A DNA stretch of 49,259 nucleotides, from the NCBI GenBank assembly GCA_047626155.1, contig JBLHRR010000024.1, positions 1-49,259 on the forward strand. The letters run 5' to 3'. The notes below the pieces were generated by a model that was not told the DNA's origin, did no database searches, and worked only from the letters and a program-made list of their open reading frames with translations. The position numbers and the translations under genes were made by a program. Position 1 is the stretch's first letter, and each line of letters opens with the position of its first letter. This DNA is from CALGLS01 sp047626155. GTDB taxonomy: Bacteria; Bacteroidota; Bacteroidia; Chitinophagales; Saprospiraceae. Below, piece after piece: positions 1-8,329 of this stretch.

Positions 1-696
1 GGAGGCCTCGCTGCTGGAGTGTCCACTGTTTTTAAGCAACTATCACCTAAAACAAAAGTTATAGGAGTGGAACCTGAAGGAGCGCCTTCTATGAGTACCT
101 CAATCAAAAACGGGAGTAACACAACGCTGCTTGAGATTGAAAAATTTGTAGATGGAGCGGCGGTAAAACGGGTTGGGGATAAGACCTTTGCCATTTGCAG
201 AAACACCCTCGACGATATGATAACCGTTCCTTCCGGAAAGGTTTGCGAAACCATTCTCCAACTCTATAACGAAGATGCTATTGTGGTGGAACCTGCTGGC
301 GCTTTGACCATCAGCGCTCTCGATCAATTTCATAAAGAAATAAAAGGGAAAAATGTCGTTTGTTTAGTCAGCGGTTCTAACAATGATATCACTAGAATGG
401 AGGAGATCAAAGAGCGCGCTATGCTTTTCAAGGAATTGAAGCATTATTTCATTGTCAATTTCCCACAAAGAGCTGGTGCTTTAAAAGAATTTGTAAATGA
501 AGTTTTGGGTCCGGAGGATGACATTACCTATTTTGAATATTATAAAAAACAAAGCAGGGAAAAAGGTCCTGCTATCGTTGGAATCGAAATCAAGAATAAA
601 GCAGATTTAGGTAGCCTTATAAATCGTATGAAAAAACGCAACTTTTTTGGGGAGTACTTAAACGAGAAGCCTGATTTGCTGAATATTCTAATCTAG
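1..696 (+). CDS. ilvA: Threonine ammonia-lyase (threonine dehydratase), C-terminal part
   Basis: This is the last 231 codons of a gene that starts before the window; the reading frame is open from base 1. The first residues, GGLAAG, match the glycine-rich loop that holds the PLP phosphate in fold-type II enzymes. The segment then runs through the rest of the catalytic domain into a single C-terminal ACT-like regulatory domain, roughly the last 85 residues, beginning near FIVNFPQRAGAL. The enzyme deaminates threonine to 2-oxobutanoate, the first step of isoleucine synthesis, in the cytoplasm. One ACT-like domain is the short form of the family, about 420 residues in total. An internal GTG at 19 is only a valine codon. 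The gene is followed after 100 bases by an unrelated surface protein, so no operon is visible downstream. Confidence 0.93.
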   Translation, partial: GGLAAGVSTVFKQLSPKTKVIGVEPEGAPSMSTSIKNGSNTTLLEIEKFVDGAAVKRVGDKTFAICRNTLDDMITVPSGKVCETILQLYNEDAIVVEPAGALTISALDQFHKEIKGKNVVCLVSGSNNDITRMEEIKERAMLFKELKHYFIVNFPQRAGALKEFVNEVLGPEDDITYFEYYKKQSREKGPAIVGIEIKNKADLGSLINRMKKRNFFGEYLNEKPDLLNILI

Positions 697-757
697 TTGT
701 CATTTTGACAAGTGGCATACAAAACACATAGTGCCAGCTCATAGGGGCAGCGTTTCT

Positions 758-765
758 TATATTTG
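758..765 (+). promoter_or_regulatory. Candidate Bacteroidota -7 box (TATATTTG)
   Basis: TATATTTG fits the Bacteroidota -7 consensus TAnnTTTG and lies 31 bases before the ATG at 797. No convincing -33 TTTG is visible at the usual distance. Transcription from here would give a leader of about 25 bases and would exclude the in-frame ATG at 731, supporting the later start. Confidence 0.45.
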
Positions 766-796
766 TCTTATCTTAAACGCAAATAAAGTATCCACT

Positions 797-3130
797 ATGA
801 ATCGCTTGATATTACTCCTTTTTCTAGTTGGCCTTCAATTACCTGCCTTTGCTCAACCCTCTCCTTGTGCTGGCAATCCGGCGATGGCTTCCACTTGCCT
901 CGATGCTTGTGTTATCTGCGATATAGATGGTTTTACGGGCCGAAATAACCTTACGGCTCAGGGACAAACCTTTCCTAACTTTTGCACCACTACTTTTCAC
1001 AACATGTCATACATCGCTTTCATTGCCGGAAGTGTTGATCTAGAAATTGCGGTAACGGTAACTAATTGCACCATAAATTGGGGTTTGGAAATTGGCTTTT
1101 TTGAAAGTTCCGATTGCCAAACTTTCACCTCCGTAACTGATTGTAATACTGATGTTGCTCCCAATACCACTGTCTCCTTTACTAACGACATACCTCTGAC
1201 CATCGGTGCTTATTATTATTTGATAATGGATGGCTCCAATTCTGATATTTGCGACTGGACCTTTAATGTCATTTCCGGAACTACTGCAGTTCCGCCTATC
1301 GGTCCAACTGGGGTTATCTCTGTAGAGACCGAATCAACTTGCCCGGAGCTACCTGCTATCTTCTCCGTTACCGATACGCCAAGTGCGGCTTTATTTTACT
1401 GGACGGTCAATGGAGTGCCTCACTCAAATTTGCAGCAAACGACCGACATTACTTTTCCTGCCGATGGTACTTATGAAGTCTGTGTTGCTGCAGCCAATGC
1501 TTGCGATGAAGCGGCTCCTAATTGTGTGACTTACCTAGTCAGAACCCCGGAAACGCTAAGCCTTGATGAAGTACTTTGTGATAATGATTGTCTGGAAATA
1601 GCGGATACTGTTTTGTGTGAAACTGGAGAATATGAATTTCACATCACTTTAGAAAACGGTTGTGATAGTGCCATATTTGTTAGTCTGGAAATACTACCAC
1701 AAGCGCAGGCATTCATTGACATTAATATGTGTGCAGAGGATACCTTTTTTGTAGGCAACATTCCTTATTACCAAACGGGAATTTCTATAGACACCATCGC
1801 AACAGCCATGGATTGCGATAGTATTATTACACTAGATTTATTTATTGTAGAATGTATTATCGAAGCTGAAACGGGTTTTCTAGAACCAGTATGCACTGGA
1901 GAGAGCAATGGCTTTCTTACCTTTTCTGTAGAGAATGGTACTCCGCCTTTTACGTATATTTGGGCACATATTACCGATCCAACTATCAATGGAAATGGCA
2001 GTACCTTATTATTTGATAACAATACAATCGCTAATGTTCCTGCGGGAGACTATACTATAGAAATATTTGATACTTTTGGTAACCAGACTGTAGAATTCCA
2101 ATCTGTTTTTGATCCGCCTGTTCTAAGTGTAGCGGTAGACCCTATTGACATTGACGACTACCACCTCAGTTGCTTTGGTGGAGCTGATGGTCGAATCTGG
2201 GGCTTCCCGATGGGTGGCGTTCCTCCGTATACTTATAGTTGGAGTAGTGGCGGAGTCGCAGATAGCATTGTGGGTTTAAGCGCAGGAAACTATGTCCTCA
2301 GTTTGACTGATGCAAATGGATGTGAAGTGACCGCAGAAACGGAGTTGACGGAACCACCTGTCATTCAACCCTTCGTCAATTTCATAGACCCAAATTGTGA
2401 TGGCTATGATACGGGAATTATTCATCGGGATTCTGTTAATGGTGGCAGCCCACCTTTCCTTTATTCAATGGATAATGATTCCTTTGGGTTATTCTTTACT
2501 TTCAATGACCTAAACCCCGGAGATTATACTTTTTATGTAATGGATGACAATGGCTGTTTGGTTGACACTACCGCTACATTGGGTATTCCAGATATTCCTG
2601 AAATCATTTTCGATTCAGATTTGGAAGTAAACCTCGGCTGTGACATTACTATTCCAACACTAACAAATAACACAACACTTACAGAAATTCAATGGACGCC
2701 AAATTCCTTCATTAATTGTGACAGCTGCCTTCGTCCAAAAGTAAATCCTGTTAATGAAACGGAGTACATTTTAACAGTGACTTCTATTGATGGCTGTGTA
2801 GATACAGACAGCATCAACGTATTTGTTATTAAAGATCGTGATGTATATTTCCCTACTGCTTTTTCTCCAAATGGGGATGGCATCAATGATGTCTTTTCTG
2901 TTTATCCTGGGAAGTCAGTTGGCAATGTCAATTTCCTAAAAGTATATAACCGTTGGGGGGCGCAGGTTTATGAGGCATTCGATCTTCCTTCTGGGAATAA
3001 TAGAGTGGGATGGAATGGGGATTTTAAAGGGAAGCGAATGGACGGTGGGGTATATACTTGGATTGCGGAGGTCACTTACTTGGATGGGTTTACCTTGTTT
3101 TATCGAGGGGATGTTAGTATCGTATTTTAA
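797..3130 (+). CDS. Large secreted SprB-repeat protein with T9SS type B sorting domain
   Basis: This 777-aa protein is exported to the cell surface or medium. A signal peptide (MNRLILLLFLVG then LPAFAQ) directs it through Sec. The body contains beta-sandwich modules rich in paired cysteines. From about residue 360 to 610 come three SprB-type repeats, each with a PPFTY or PPYTYSW core and a GNY/GDY...D.NGC end. The C-terminus, starting DVYFPTAFSPNGDGINDVF, is the gliding-motility-associated domain that targets proteins to the Type IX secretion system (type B). The start is the ATG at 797 because it directly precedes the signal peptide; an in-frame ATG at 731 would place 22 extra residues ahead of it. 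Such proteins are often adhesins or motility tracks, but the ligand cannot be told from the sequence. It looks monocistronic. Confidence 0.9.
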   Translation: MNRLILLLFLVGLQLPAFAQPSPCAGNPAMASTCLDACVICDIDGFTGRNNLTAQGQTFPNFCTTTFHNMSYIAFIAGSVDLEIAVTVTNCTINWGLEIGFFESSDCQTFTSVTDCNTDVAPNTTVSFTNDIPLTIGAYYYLIMDGSNSDICDWTFNVISGTTAVPPIGPTGVISVETESTCPELPAIFSVTDTPSAALFYWTVNGVPHSNLQQTTDITFPADGTYEVCVAAANACDEAAPNCVTYLVRTPETLSLDEVLCDNDCLEIADTVLCETGEYEFHITLENGCDSAIFVSLEILPQAQAFIDINMCAEDTFFVGNIPYYQTGISIDTIATAMDCDSIITLDLFIVECIIEAETGFLEPVCTGESNGFLTFSVENGTPPFTYIWAHITDPTINGNGSTLLFDNNTIANVPAGDYTIEIFDTFGNQTVEFQSVFDPPVLSVAVDPIDIDDYHLSCFGGADGRIWGFPMGGVPPYTYSWSSGGVADSIVGLSAGNYVLSLTDANGCEVTAETELTEPPVIQPFVNFIDPNCDGYDTGIIHRDSVNGGSPPFLYSMDNDSFGLFFTFNDLNPGDYTFYVMDDNGCLVDTTATLGIPDIPEIIFDSDLEVNLGCDITIPTLTNNTTLTEIQWTPNSFINCDSCLRPKVNPVNETEYILTVTSIDGCVDTDSINVFVIKDRDVYFPTAFSPNGDGINDVFSVYPGKSVGNVNFLKVYNRWGAQVYEAFDLPSGNNRVGWNGDFKGKRMDGGVYTWIAEVTYLDGFTLFYRGDVSIVF

Positions 3131-3177
3131 AAAACTTAGTACCTGTTCAGTGGGGTATAGTTTAGCTGTGGATGGGA

Positions 3178-3299
3178 GGAAGTCGGAAGAGGGAAGTCGG
3201 AAGAGGGAAGTTCGGAAGTTTTCCACTAATGCAAATCTTGAATTTGACAGTCCTTAGTAGTCTGTGGGTTTCACGTTCGATGGAAACTTCGGACTTCCG
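3178..3299. repeat. GGAAGTCGGAAGAG tandem units with inverted counterpart
   Basis: At 3178-3217 the motif GGAAGTCGGAAGAGG is repeated about two and a half times. The last unit, 3205-3224, pairs imperfectly with ggaaacttcggacttccg at 3282-3299, giving a long stem. It lies 50-170 bases after the SprB-repeat gene in a 483-base gene-free spacer (3131-3613). It may fold in the transcript; no T-run follows, so it is not a classic terminator. Confidence 0.6.
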
Positions 3300-3358
3300 T
3301 CTCCGGTCTGAATAGTTACAAAATTCAATACTAAATTTCCATGAACAGATAGATAGTT

Positions 3359-3379
3359 ACTTAGTATTACACAAAAAAT
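3359..3379. repeat. Terminal fragment of the ~130-bp palindromic repeat
   Basis: ACTTAGTATTACACAAAAAAT matches the outer end of the palindromic element seen whole at 17476-17607 (acttagtattacacac). Only this end is present here; the central palindrome is missing. It may be a decayed copy or a shared terminus. Confidence 0.4.
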
Positions 3380-3545
3380 ACTTAAATCCAGGCAGCTAAC
3401 ATTTTTCGTATGCAAGGTCTATTTTATAAAACGATGCGAATTGCAGGAAGTACTCTTCAACCGATCAACCACCATAGTCCTTCTGACAAATTCAGAATGG
3501 CTTTGAGCTGTAAAGAAGGGATGGTCTAATCCGTAGCACATGGAG

Positions 3546-3589
3546 GGCATATATTAAGAGCCGACTGAAGTCTCCTCCTAATATATGCC
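3546..3589 (-). terminator. Hairpin after the aminotransferase gene
   Basis: An 11-bp perfect inverted repeat, ggcatatatta (3546-3556) and taatatatgcc (3579-3589), lies 25 bases past the aminotransferase stop codon. A downstream T-run is missing, so termination is plausible but unproven. Nothing else recognisable occurs between here and the gene. Confidence 0.4.
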
Positions 3590-3613
3590 GCATCTTTATC
3601 TAAGCTAGTTAAA

Positions 3614-4822
3614 TTAAGACAATTTAGCTAATACTCTTTTCATCCTCTTCAACGCCTCCGTCAACTGCTCCTCTGAAGCCGCATAAGAAATTCGGAAACA
3701 GTTATCCGCTCCAAAAGCAGATCCAGTTACGACTCCTACATAAGCATTGTTCATTAAGTACGTACAAAAGTCATCCGCATTATTAATCGTATTCGTCCCA
3801 TCCGATTTGCCAAAGTAGGCACTACAATCTGGGAAGATATAGAAAGCTCCTTGTGGGTTATTGGTTTTCAACCCTGGAATTTCATTTAACAAAGAGATTA
3901 CTAAATCGCGACGTTTCAAATAAGCTGCTCGCATTTCATCAGTGGCCGATTTGTCAGCTCCAAGCGCATAAGCAGCTGCTACTTGACCGAAGGCCGTGGC
4001 ACCGGAAGTATTTTGTCCTTGAATTTTAGTGCAAGATTTTGCAATCGCTACTGGCGCGCCCATGTATCCTAATCTCCAACCCGTCATCGCAAAGCCTTTG
4101 GAAAAACCATTAACGGTTATCGCTCGATCTTTTATCTCTTCGATAGAACCAATACTGAAATGACGAAGCGTGAAATTAATGTATTCATATATTTCATCTG
4201 CTACGACATAGACGTCGTCATGCTTCGCAATAATGGAGGCAAACGCTCTCAATTCCTCCTCTGTAAAAACAGAACCCGTTGGATTGCAAGGAGAAGAAAA
4301 CAAAACAAATTTAGTCTTATCGCTAATTGCGTTTTCCAGTTGTTCTGGTTTCACTTTGTAATCGTCTTCAATGCCAGCCGATATTATAACAGGCACGCCC
4401 CCTGCCAAAGAAACAATAGCAGAATAGGAAACCCAGTATGGCGCAAGAATGACCACCTCATCTCCTTCGTTCAACATAGACATACAGATATTCGCAATCG
4501 TTTGCTTAGCTCCATTGGAGACCACAATTTGATTGGTGCCATAATCCAGGTTATTCTCTTCTTTGAATTTTTTAGAAATCGCTTCTCGCAAAACCATCAG
4601 CCCTGGGACTGGTGTATACTTGGTGTATCCATCCCGAAGCGCTTGCATCGCAGCTTCCTTAATATGGTCTGGCGTATCAAAATCAGGTTCGCCCAAACTA
4701 AGACTGATTACATCGTGCCCCTGATCAGCAACATCGCGTGCGAGTTGAGCCATTTTTAAAGTTGCAGATTCTTCCATATTTAGAACCCGATCTGATAATA
4801 TTGATTTTGTTATTGTTGACAT
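3614..4822 (-). CDS. PLP-dependent aminotransferase, aspartate type (class I/II)
   Basis: This 402-aa cytoplasmic enzyme has the fold-type I aminotransferase pattern of aspartate transaminases of subgroup Ib. Visible motifs are YTKYTPVPG near residue 67, the substrate-contact CNPTG (179-183), VADEIYEY (207-214) and the PLP Schiff-base lysine K242 in NGFSKGFAMTGWRLGY. The C-terminal arginine that binds the alpha-carboxylate is in NCFRISYA. Subgroup Ib enzymes usually move amino groups between aspartate, glutamate and their oxo acids, and some also accept aromatic or prephenate substrates; the sequence alone does not fix the substrate. Full length for the family. It is a single gene, with a candidate promoter box at 4846-4853 and a hairpin after its stop. 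Confidence 0.92.
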   Translation of the reverse strand: MSTITKSILSDRVLNMEESATLKMAQLARDVADQGHDVISLSLGEPDFDTPDHIKEAAMQALRDGYTKYTPVPGLMVLREAISKKFKEENNLDYGTNQIVVSNGAKQTIANICMSMLNEGDEVVILAPYWVSYSAIVSLAGGVPVIISAGIEDDYKVKPEQLENAISDKTKFVLFSSPCNPTGSVFTEEELRAFASIIAKHDDVYVVADEIYEYINFTLRHFSIGSIEEIKDRAITVNGFSKGFAMTGWRLGYMGAPVAIAKSCTKIQGQNTSGATAFGQVAAAYALGADKSATDEMRAAYLKRRDLVISLLNEIPGLKTNNPQGAFYIFPDCSAYFGKSDGTNTINNADDFCTYLMNNAYVGVVTGSAFGADNCFRISYAASEEQLTEALKRMKRVLAKLS

Positions 4823-4845
4823 AATGATTGTGTTTTTATTTTTTA

Positions 4846-4853
4846 CAAATGTA
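4846..4853 (-). promoter_or_regulatory. Candidate -7 box for the aminotransferase
   Basis: On the reverse strand this reads TACATTTG, a match to TAnnTTTG, 24 bases before the ATG at 4822. The inferred leader is short and AT-rich. Confidence 0.45.
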
Positions 4854-4861
4854 ATATTATT

Positions 4862-5051
4862 TGGTCAATTGTGATTGGTTAATTTATTAATTGGCGCGGT
4901 TAATTTAGCGTATTAGTTAAATGGGGAATTAGTTAATTGGTTCCCTCGGTTCGCGAAAAATTTTGTGTCCCTTCGTGCTCTACTCCTCTCATACGCGTAG
5001 GTTTGTAGTTAAAAAAACGTTGCGTTTTCGTTGCGTCGTTGCGCTTACCCC
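4862..5051 (-). repeat. Composite repeat block: H half-element, ACAAACCT element, CCAATTAAC tail
   Basis: Read on the reverse strand, the block begins with an H half-element (5051-5011, GGGGTAAGCGCAACG type). An ACAAACCTACGCG / GGGACACAAAATTTT segment follows, then an AT-rich tail with several CCAATTAAC and TTAACTAAT words. The same order occurs on the forward strand at 18383-18600 and 27631-27830. It fills the spacer between the aminotransferase and the ABC genes. No gene is seen in it. Confidence 0.6.
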
Positions 5052-5116
5052 TAGCAAATTGGTACGTTCGTCTAATTTTAAATTTTAAATTCTCAATTTT
5101 AAATTACCTTCGGGGC

Positions 5117-6007
5117 ATGCCAGTACTACAAATCAATCAGCTAAACAAGCGCTACGGACGTATTCATGCGGTAAATAACCTTAACCTCCAAATAGAGGCC
5201 GGTAGCATATACGGAATTTTGGGACCAAATGGTTCTGGAAAGACAACAACTTTGGGAATGATTCTCGGAATTACTAATCCGGATAGTGGTTCCTTTCAGT
5301 GGTTCGAAGGAAAATATGGCGCTCATGCCCGCAAGCACGTAGGTGCGCTGTTAGAAACACCTAATTTCTATCCTTATCTTAATGCCATTGATAATCTCGA
5401 AATAGTAGCACACATCAAGAAAGCTCCGAAAAGTCAAATCCCTGAAATTCTCGAACAGGTGAACCTTTCCGATCGTAAATTTTCTGCTTTTAAAACCTAT
5501 TCTTTGGGAATGAAACAACGCCTGGCCATTGCTGCCAGTATGATTGGGAGTCCTGAAGTGCTGATTTTTGATGAACCTACAAATGGGTTAGACCCTCAGG
5601 GTATAGCGGAAATCCGTGGCATCATATTAAACATTGCTGAGTCTGGGAAGACCATATTCATGGCCAGTCATATTTTAGATGAAGTAGAAAAGGTTTGTTC
5701 TCATGTGGCCATTATCAAGAAAGGGAAATTGCTTGCTGCTGGCCCGGTAGGTTCTATTATTAATAGTGATATTACTTTAGAGGTGAGCTGTGATCAAAAT
5801 GACCTACTGAGGACTTTACTGGAAAAATTACCTGCGTTCCGAGATGTAGAGAAAAAAGGAAATTTGCTCCTGGCGCAAATGGCGGCAGACACCTCTAGTA
5901 CAACGATAAATCAATTGGCCTTTGATAATGGACTTGTCCTGGGACACCTTGCGTTGAGGCAAAAACGACTGGAAGAAGAGTTTTTAGAGATTACGAGAAA
6001 CAAGTAA
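5117..6007 (+). CDS. ABC transporter ATP-binding subunit
   Basis: This 296-aa protein is the cytoplasmic ATPase of a two-gene ABC-2 type exporter. Walker A is GPNGSGKTT near residue 37. The Q-loop region follows, then the signature YSLGMKQRL, Walker B VLIFDEPTNGLDP, and the H-loop ASHILDE. The last ~80 residues are the extra C-terminal domain seen in exporter ATPases of the CcmA/NatA type. The start is the ATG at 5117 (MPVLQINQLNKRYG), which begins the ABC fold; an in-frame upstream start at 5039 lies inside a dispersed repeat and encodes an unrelated leader. The permease gene follows 29 bases later on the same strand, so the pair is an operon. The substrate is unknown; NatAB-like and antibiotic-efflux relatives share this architecture. 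Confidence 0.92.
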   Translation: MPVLQINQLNKRYGRIHAVNNLNLQIEAGSIYGILGPNGSGKTTTLGMILGITNPDSGSFQWFEGKYGAHARKHVGALLETPNFYPYLNAIDNLEIVAHIKKAPKSQIPEILEQVNLSDRKFSAFKTYSLGMKQRLAIAASMIGSPEVLIFDEPTNGLDPQGIAEIRGIILNIAESGKTIFMASHILDEVEKVCSHVAIIKKGKLLAAGPVGSIINSDITLEVSCDQNDLLRTLLEKLPAFRDVEKKGNLLLAQMAADTSSTTINQLAFDNGLVLGHLALRQKRLEEEFLEITRNK

Positions 6008-6036
6008 GCTATTCCTGAATAAACACAATAACAACA

Positions 6037-6843
6037 ATGCTACATTACCTTCAATTAGAGTGGAAAAAATTTAATAAGAATGCGGTTTTTCGGGTGATGG
6101 CGATTTTATACATGGTCATTATGCCGGGTATCTTCCTCTTGATTCAGGCGATACCAAAGCCAGCAATTGCTCAGATGGAGATGAAGAGCTTTTTTATGTT
6201 TCCGAATATATGGCAATTTTTAGGATTCTTAGGTAATTGGACGGTCTTCTTCTTATTTGGCTTTGCCATGATTTTGTCGATTACAACGGAGTATTCCAAC
6301 AAGACATTACGTCAGAATATTATTACTGGAATGACTCGACGAGATTTCTTTTTGTCAAAGTTGACCTGGGCTATTGCTTTGAGTTTTGGTGCTACCTTAT
6401 ATTATATGCTCTGTTGTATGCTCATTGGGTTTTTCCAAACAGATACATTTTATATGTCTAAATTCCTACAGGAAATAGATTTTGTACCTCGTTATTTCCT
6501 GATGTCTTTGGGTTTTATGAGTGTGGCTATGTTATTTGGCTTGCTATTCCGACGGACGGGTTTGGCCTTGGTTCTTTATCTGATGTATAATATTGCGTTG
6601 GAACCACTACTTAGGTATGGAATACACATGCGGTATTTTAAGAATAAAAGCATGCACTTTTATCCAATGAATTCAATGGAGGATTTAGTTCCTGTTCCGT
6701 TTATTGATATGCTAGAAGATTTTATGGCGGAGAATAAATTCACCTTTTTGCTGGAGCCAACAGAGGCTGTCGTATCTGCCAGCCTTTATACCGTATTGAT
6801 TTTTGGGTTGTGTTATTTGTTATTACAAAAACGAGATTTGTAA
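6037..6843 (+). CDS. ABC-2 family permease subunit
   Basis: This 268-aa integral membrane protein has six predicted membrane helices, near residues 20-42, 56-84, 110-135, 152-170, 176-193 and 244-265. The loop after the second helix carries TTEYSNKTLRQNIITGMTR, typical of ABC-2 permeases, where this coupling segment contacts the ATPase. The gene is 29 bases downstream of the ATP-binding subunit, and together they would form a homodimer-based exporter. It ends 17 bases before the stop of the convergent response-regulator gene. A regulatory link to the two-component system is possible but not shown by the sequence. Confidence 0.85.
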   Translation: MLHYLQLEWKKFNKNAVFRVMAILYMVIMPGIFLLIQAIPKPAIAQMEMKSFFMFPNIWQFLGFLGNWTVFFLFGFAMILSITTEYSNKTLRQNIITGMTRRDFFLSKLTWAIALSFGATLYYMLCCMLIGFFQTDTFYMSKFLQEIDFVPRYFLMSLGFMSVAMLFGLLFRRTGLALVLYLMYNIALEPLLRYGIHMRYFKNKSMHFYPMNSMEDLVPVPFIDMLEDFMAENKFTFLLEPTEAVVSASLYTVLIFGLCYLLLQKRDL

Positions 6844-6860
6844 AGAGGTAAGGGTTCAAG

Positions 6861-7532
6861 TCAAAACCAGGAGTCTCGATCTTTCCCCATATATTTTTTA
6901 ATGACCTCAGCTTTGGATTTCACATGCAGCTTCTTGTAGATGTTCTTGATGTGGTACCGAATGCCGTCTATAGAAATGCCCTGATGTTCTGCAATTTTTT
7001 GATAGGACAAACCATCCACTAAAAAAACAACAATCTGCTGTTCCTTTTCAGAGAGGTTTGCTTTTTCAACACTTTCTTTCTTTAACTTGGAAGGTTGGAA
7101 ATAATCTAATACCCTTCTGGCTACTTGCGGAGATAATGCAGAACCTCCTTTTTCGCTGATTTGATTCAATTGCTTCTCCAAATCCTCAAAGCTGGTATCT
7201 TTCAAAAGATAACCAGTTGCTCCCGCACAAATGGCTTTGAATATTTTATCAGGATCTTTATGTACCGTGAGCATAATGACCTCAGCCTCCGGGTATGTTT
7301 TTCGAAAATAAGGTATTCCTTCAATACCCGAAACACCAGGCAAACCAATATCTGTAAGGATAATATCAGGACTTTCCAGCTGATCTGTACTATATTTCAT
7401 AAACCGTTCAATGGAATCTACAGCTAAAATGCAGTCCAAAACCTTGGAGTCTGCCATTAACTTTCGTAGCCGTTCTCTTAGCTCATGATTGTCTTCAATA
7501 ATAATAACTTTAATCATATTGAGGGTCTTCAT
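6861..7532 (-). CDS. NarL/LuxR-type response regulator
   Basis: This 223-aa cytoplasmic transcription regulator has an N-terminal receiver domain (residues 7-125). It contains acidic-pocket residues IIEDN, the phosphoacceptor D61 in ILTDIGLPG, switch residue T89 and conserved K111 in LLKD. A linker leads to a C-terminal LuxR-type helix-turn-helix (about 158-215, LSEKEQQIVVFLVDGLSYQKIAE). It is the likely partner of the sensor kinase encoded about 800 bases upstream on the same strand, whose HisKA_3-type domain normally pairs with NarL-type regulators. Met6 (ATG at 7517, MIKVIIIED) is an equally plausible start. Its targets are unknown; the convergent ABC exporter is the nearest candidate. Confidence 0.92.
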   Translation of the reverse strand: MKTLNMIKVIIIEDNHELRERLRKLMADSKVLDCILAVDSIERFMKYSTDQLESPDIILTDIGLPGVSGIEGIPYFRKTYPEAEVIMLTVHKDPDKIFKAICAGATGYLLKDTSFEDLEKQLNQISEKGGSALSPQVARRVLDYFQPSKLKKESVEKANLSEKEQQIVVFLVDGLSYQKIAEHQGISIDGIRYHIKNIYKKLHVKSKAEVIKKYMGKDRDSWF

Positions 7533-7980
7533 TTTCCAGATGCAGCATTAGACTTGACTTTAGTGCGCCATAAGGAAACTGAGCTTGTGGAACCTATTAT
7601 ATCGTTCTATAATATATCTATTAAAGTCCCGAAACAGTTTCCTTTCAAAAAGATAAGAATACGAAGCTGCTTATTTTTAATATAAAATTCGCCAAAAAAG
7701 GCATTCTAAGGTATAAAAAACTACATATCCATGTAGTTACATGAAAATAATAAGGTAGATCCTTAATTCATTCCAACGTCATATCTTTGCCAGTAATTCA
7801 AACCTTGGAGATAAATAATTGAATTTCAGGTCTATATGTTTTTTACGTATATAATTTGTCTCTGGACATGTACAAATAGTTGATTATTTATTTTTGTAAA
7901 CCGGCATTTTTTTTAGATATTTACAATGTGACTATATAAAAGACGATTTTATTTACTGTCCAAATCAAATTAATATATTA

Positions 7981-8057
7981 AAGATACTATTTAGTTTTTT
8001 GGGGTTATCAGAAGGGGATGCTATTAATTTGGCTCCCCTCTGAATTTTCAGGGAAGT
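7981..8057. repeat. 77-base direct repeat, copy 1
   Basis: Identical to 8238-8314 at 75 of 77 bases; the differences are an adjacent c/t pair in the loop. The core is a hairpin, tcagaagggga pairing with tcccctctga around a 15-base loop, followed by a second small stem ctga-attt-tcag. No T-run follows on either strand. Confidence 0.75.
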
Positions 8058-8237
8058 GCTTAAACGGCATTCTTATTCCAGAAAAGCCAGAGAATAAAAC
8101 AAACGTGTATCTACATTTATTTTTCATTTTGTTTGGTCTTTTGCAATAATTTACCGATGTTTGCATTAAGGATACAGTGTATAATTATTATAAACAATAT
8201 CTAAAACAAAAAGTTCAAATTAAAGCTATACGACTAA

Positions 8238-8314
8238 AAGATACTATTTAGTTTTTTGGGGTTATCAGAAGGGGATGTCATTAATTTGGCTCCCCTCTGA
8301 ATTTTCAGGGAAGT
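8238..8314. repeat. 77-base direct repeat, copy 2
   Basis: Second copy of the 7981-8057 repeat, ending 15 bases before the sensor-kinase stop codon region (8330). On the kinase transcript the hairpin would lie directly after the stop, so it could end or stabilise that mRNA. Confidence 0.75.
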
Positions 8315-8329
8315 ACCCAATCAAACTAA

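Larger units (their letters stand above)
7533..8329. other. 800-base gene-free spacer between sensor kinase and regulator
   Basis: No open frame here looks coding. The stretch is very AT-rich and holds two nearly identical 77-base repeats (7981-8057 and 8238-8314). Long T and A runs fill the rest. It separates the sensor kinase from its presumed regulator, which are usually adjacent, so it may be a former gene site or an insertion. The 5' region of the regulator must lie here, but I see no clear TAnnTTTG box. Confidence 0.5.

Noticed and set aside
4160..4759. 199-codon open frame on the forward strand
   Set aside because: Lies fully antisense to the aminotransferase with its PLP motif intact; composition (many Arg, Asn, Phe) looks like a shadow frame.
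5039..5116. Upstream in-frame start of the ABC ATP-binding protein
   Set aside because: The 26 extra residues derive partly from an H half-element and precede a typical ABC start at ATG 5117.
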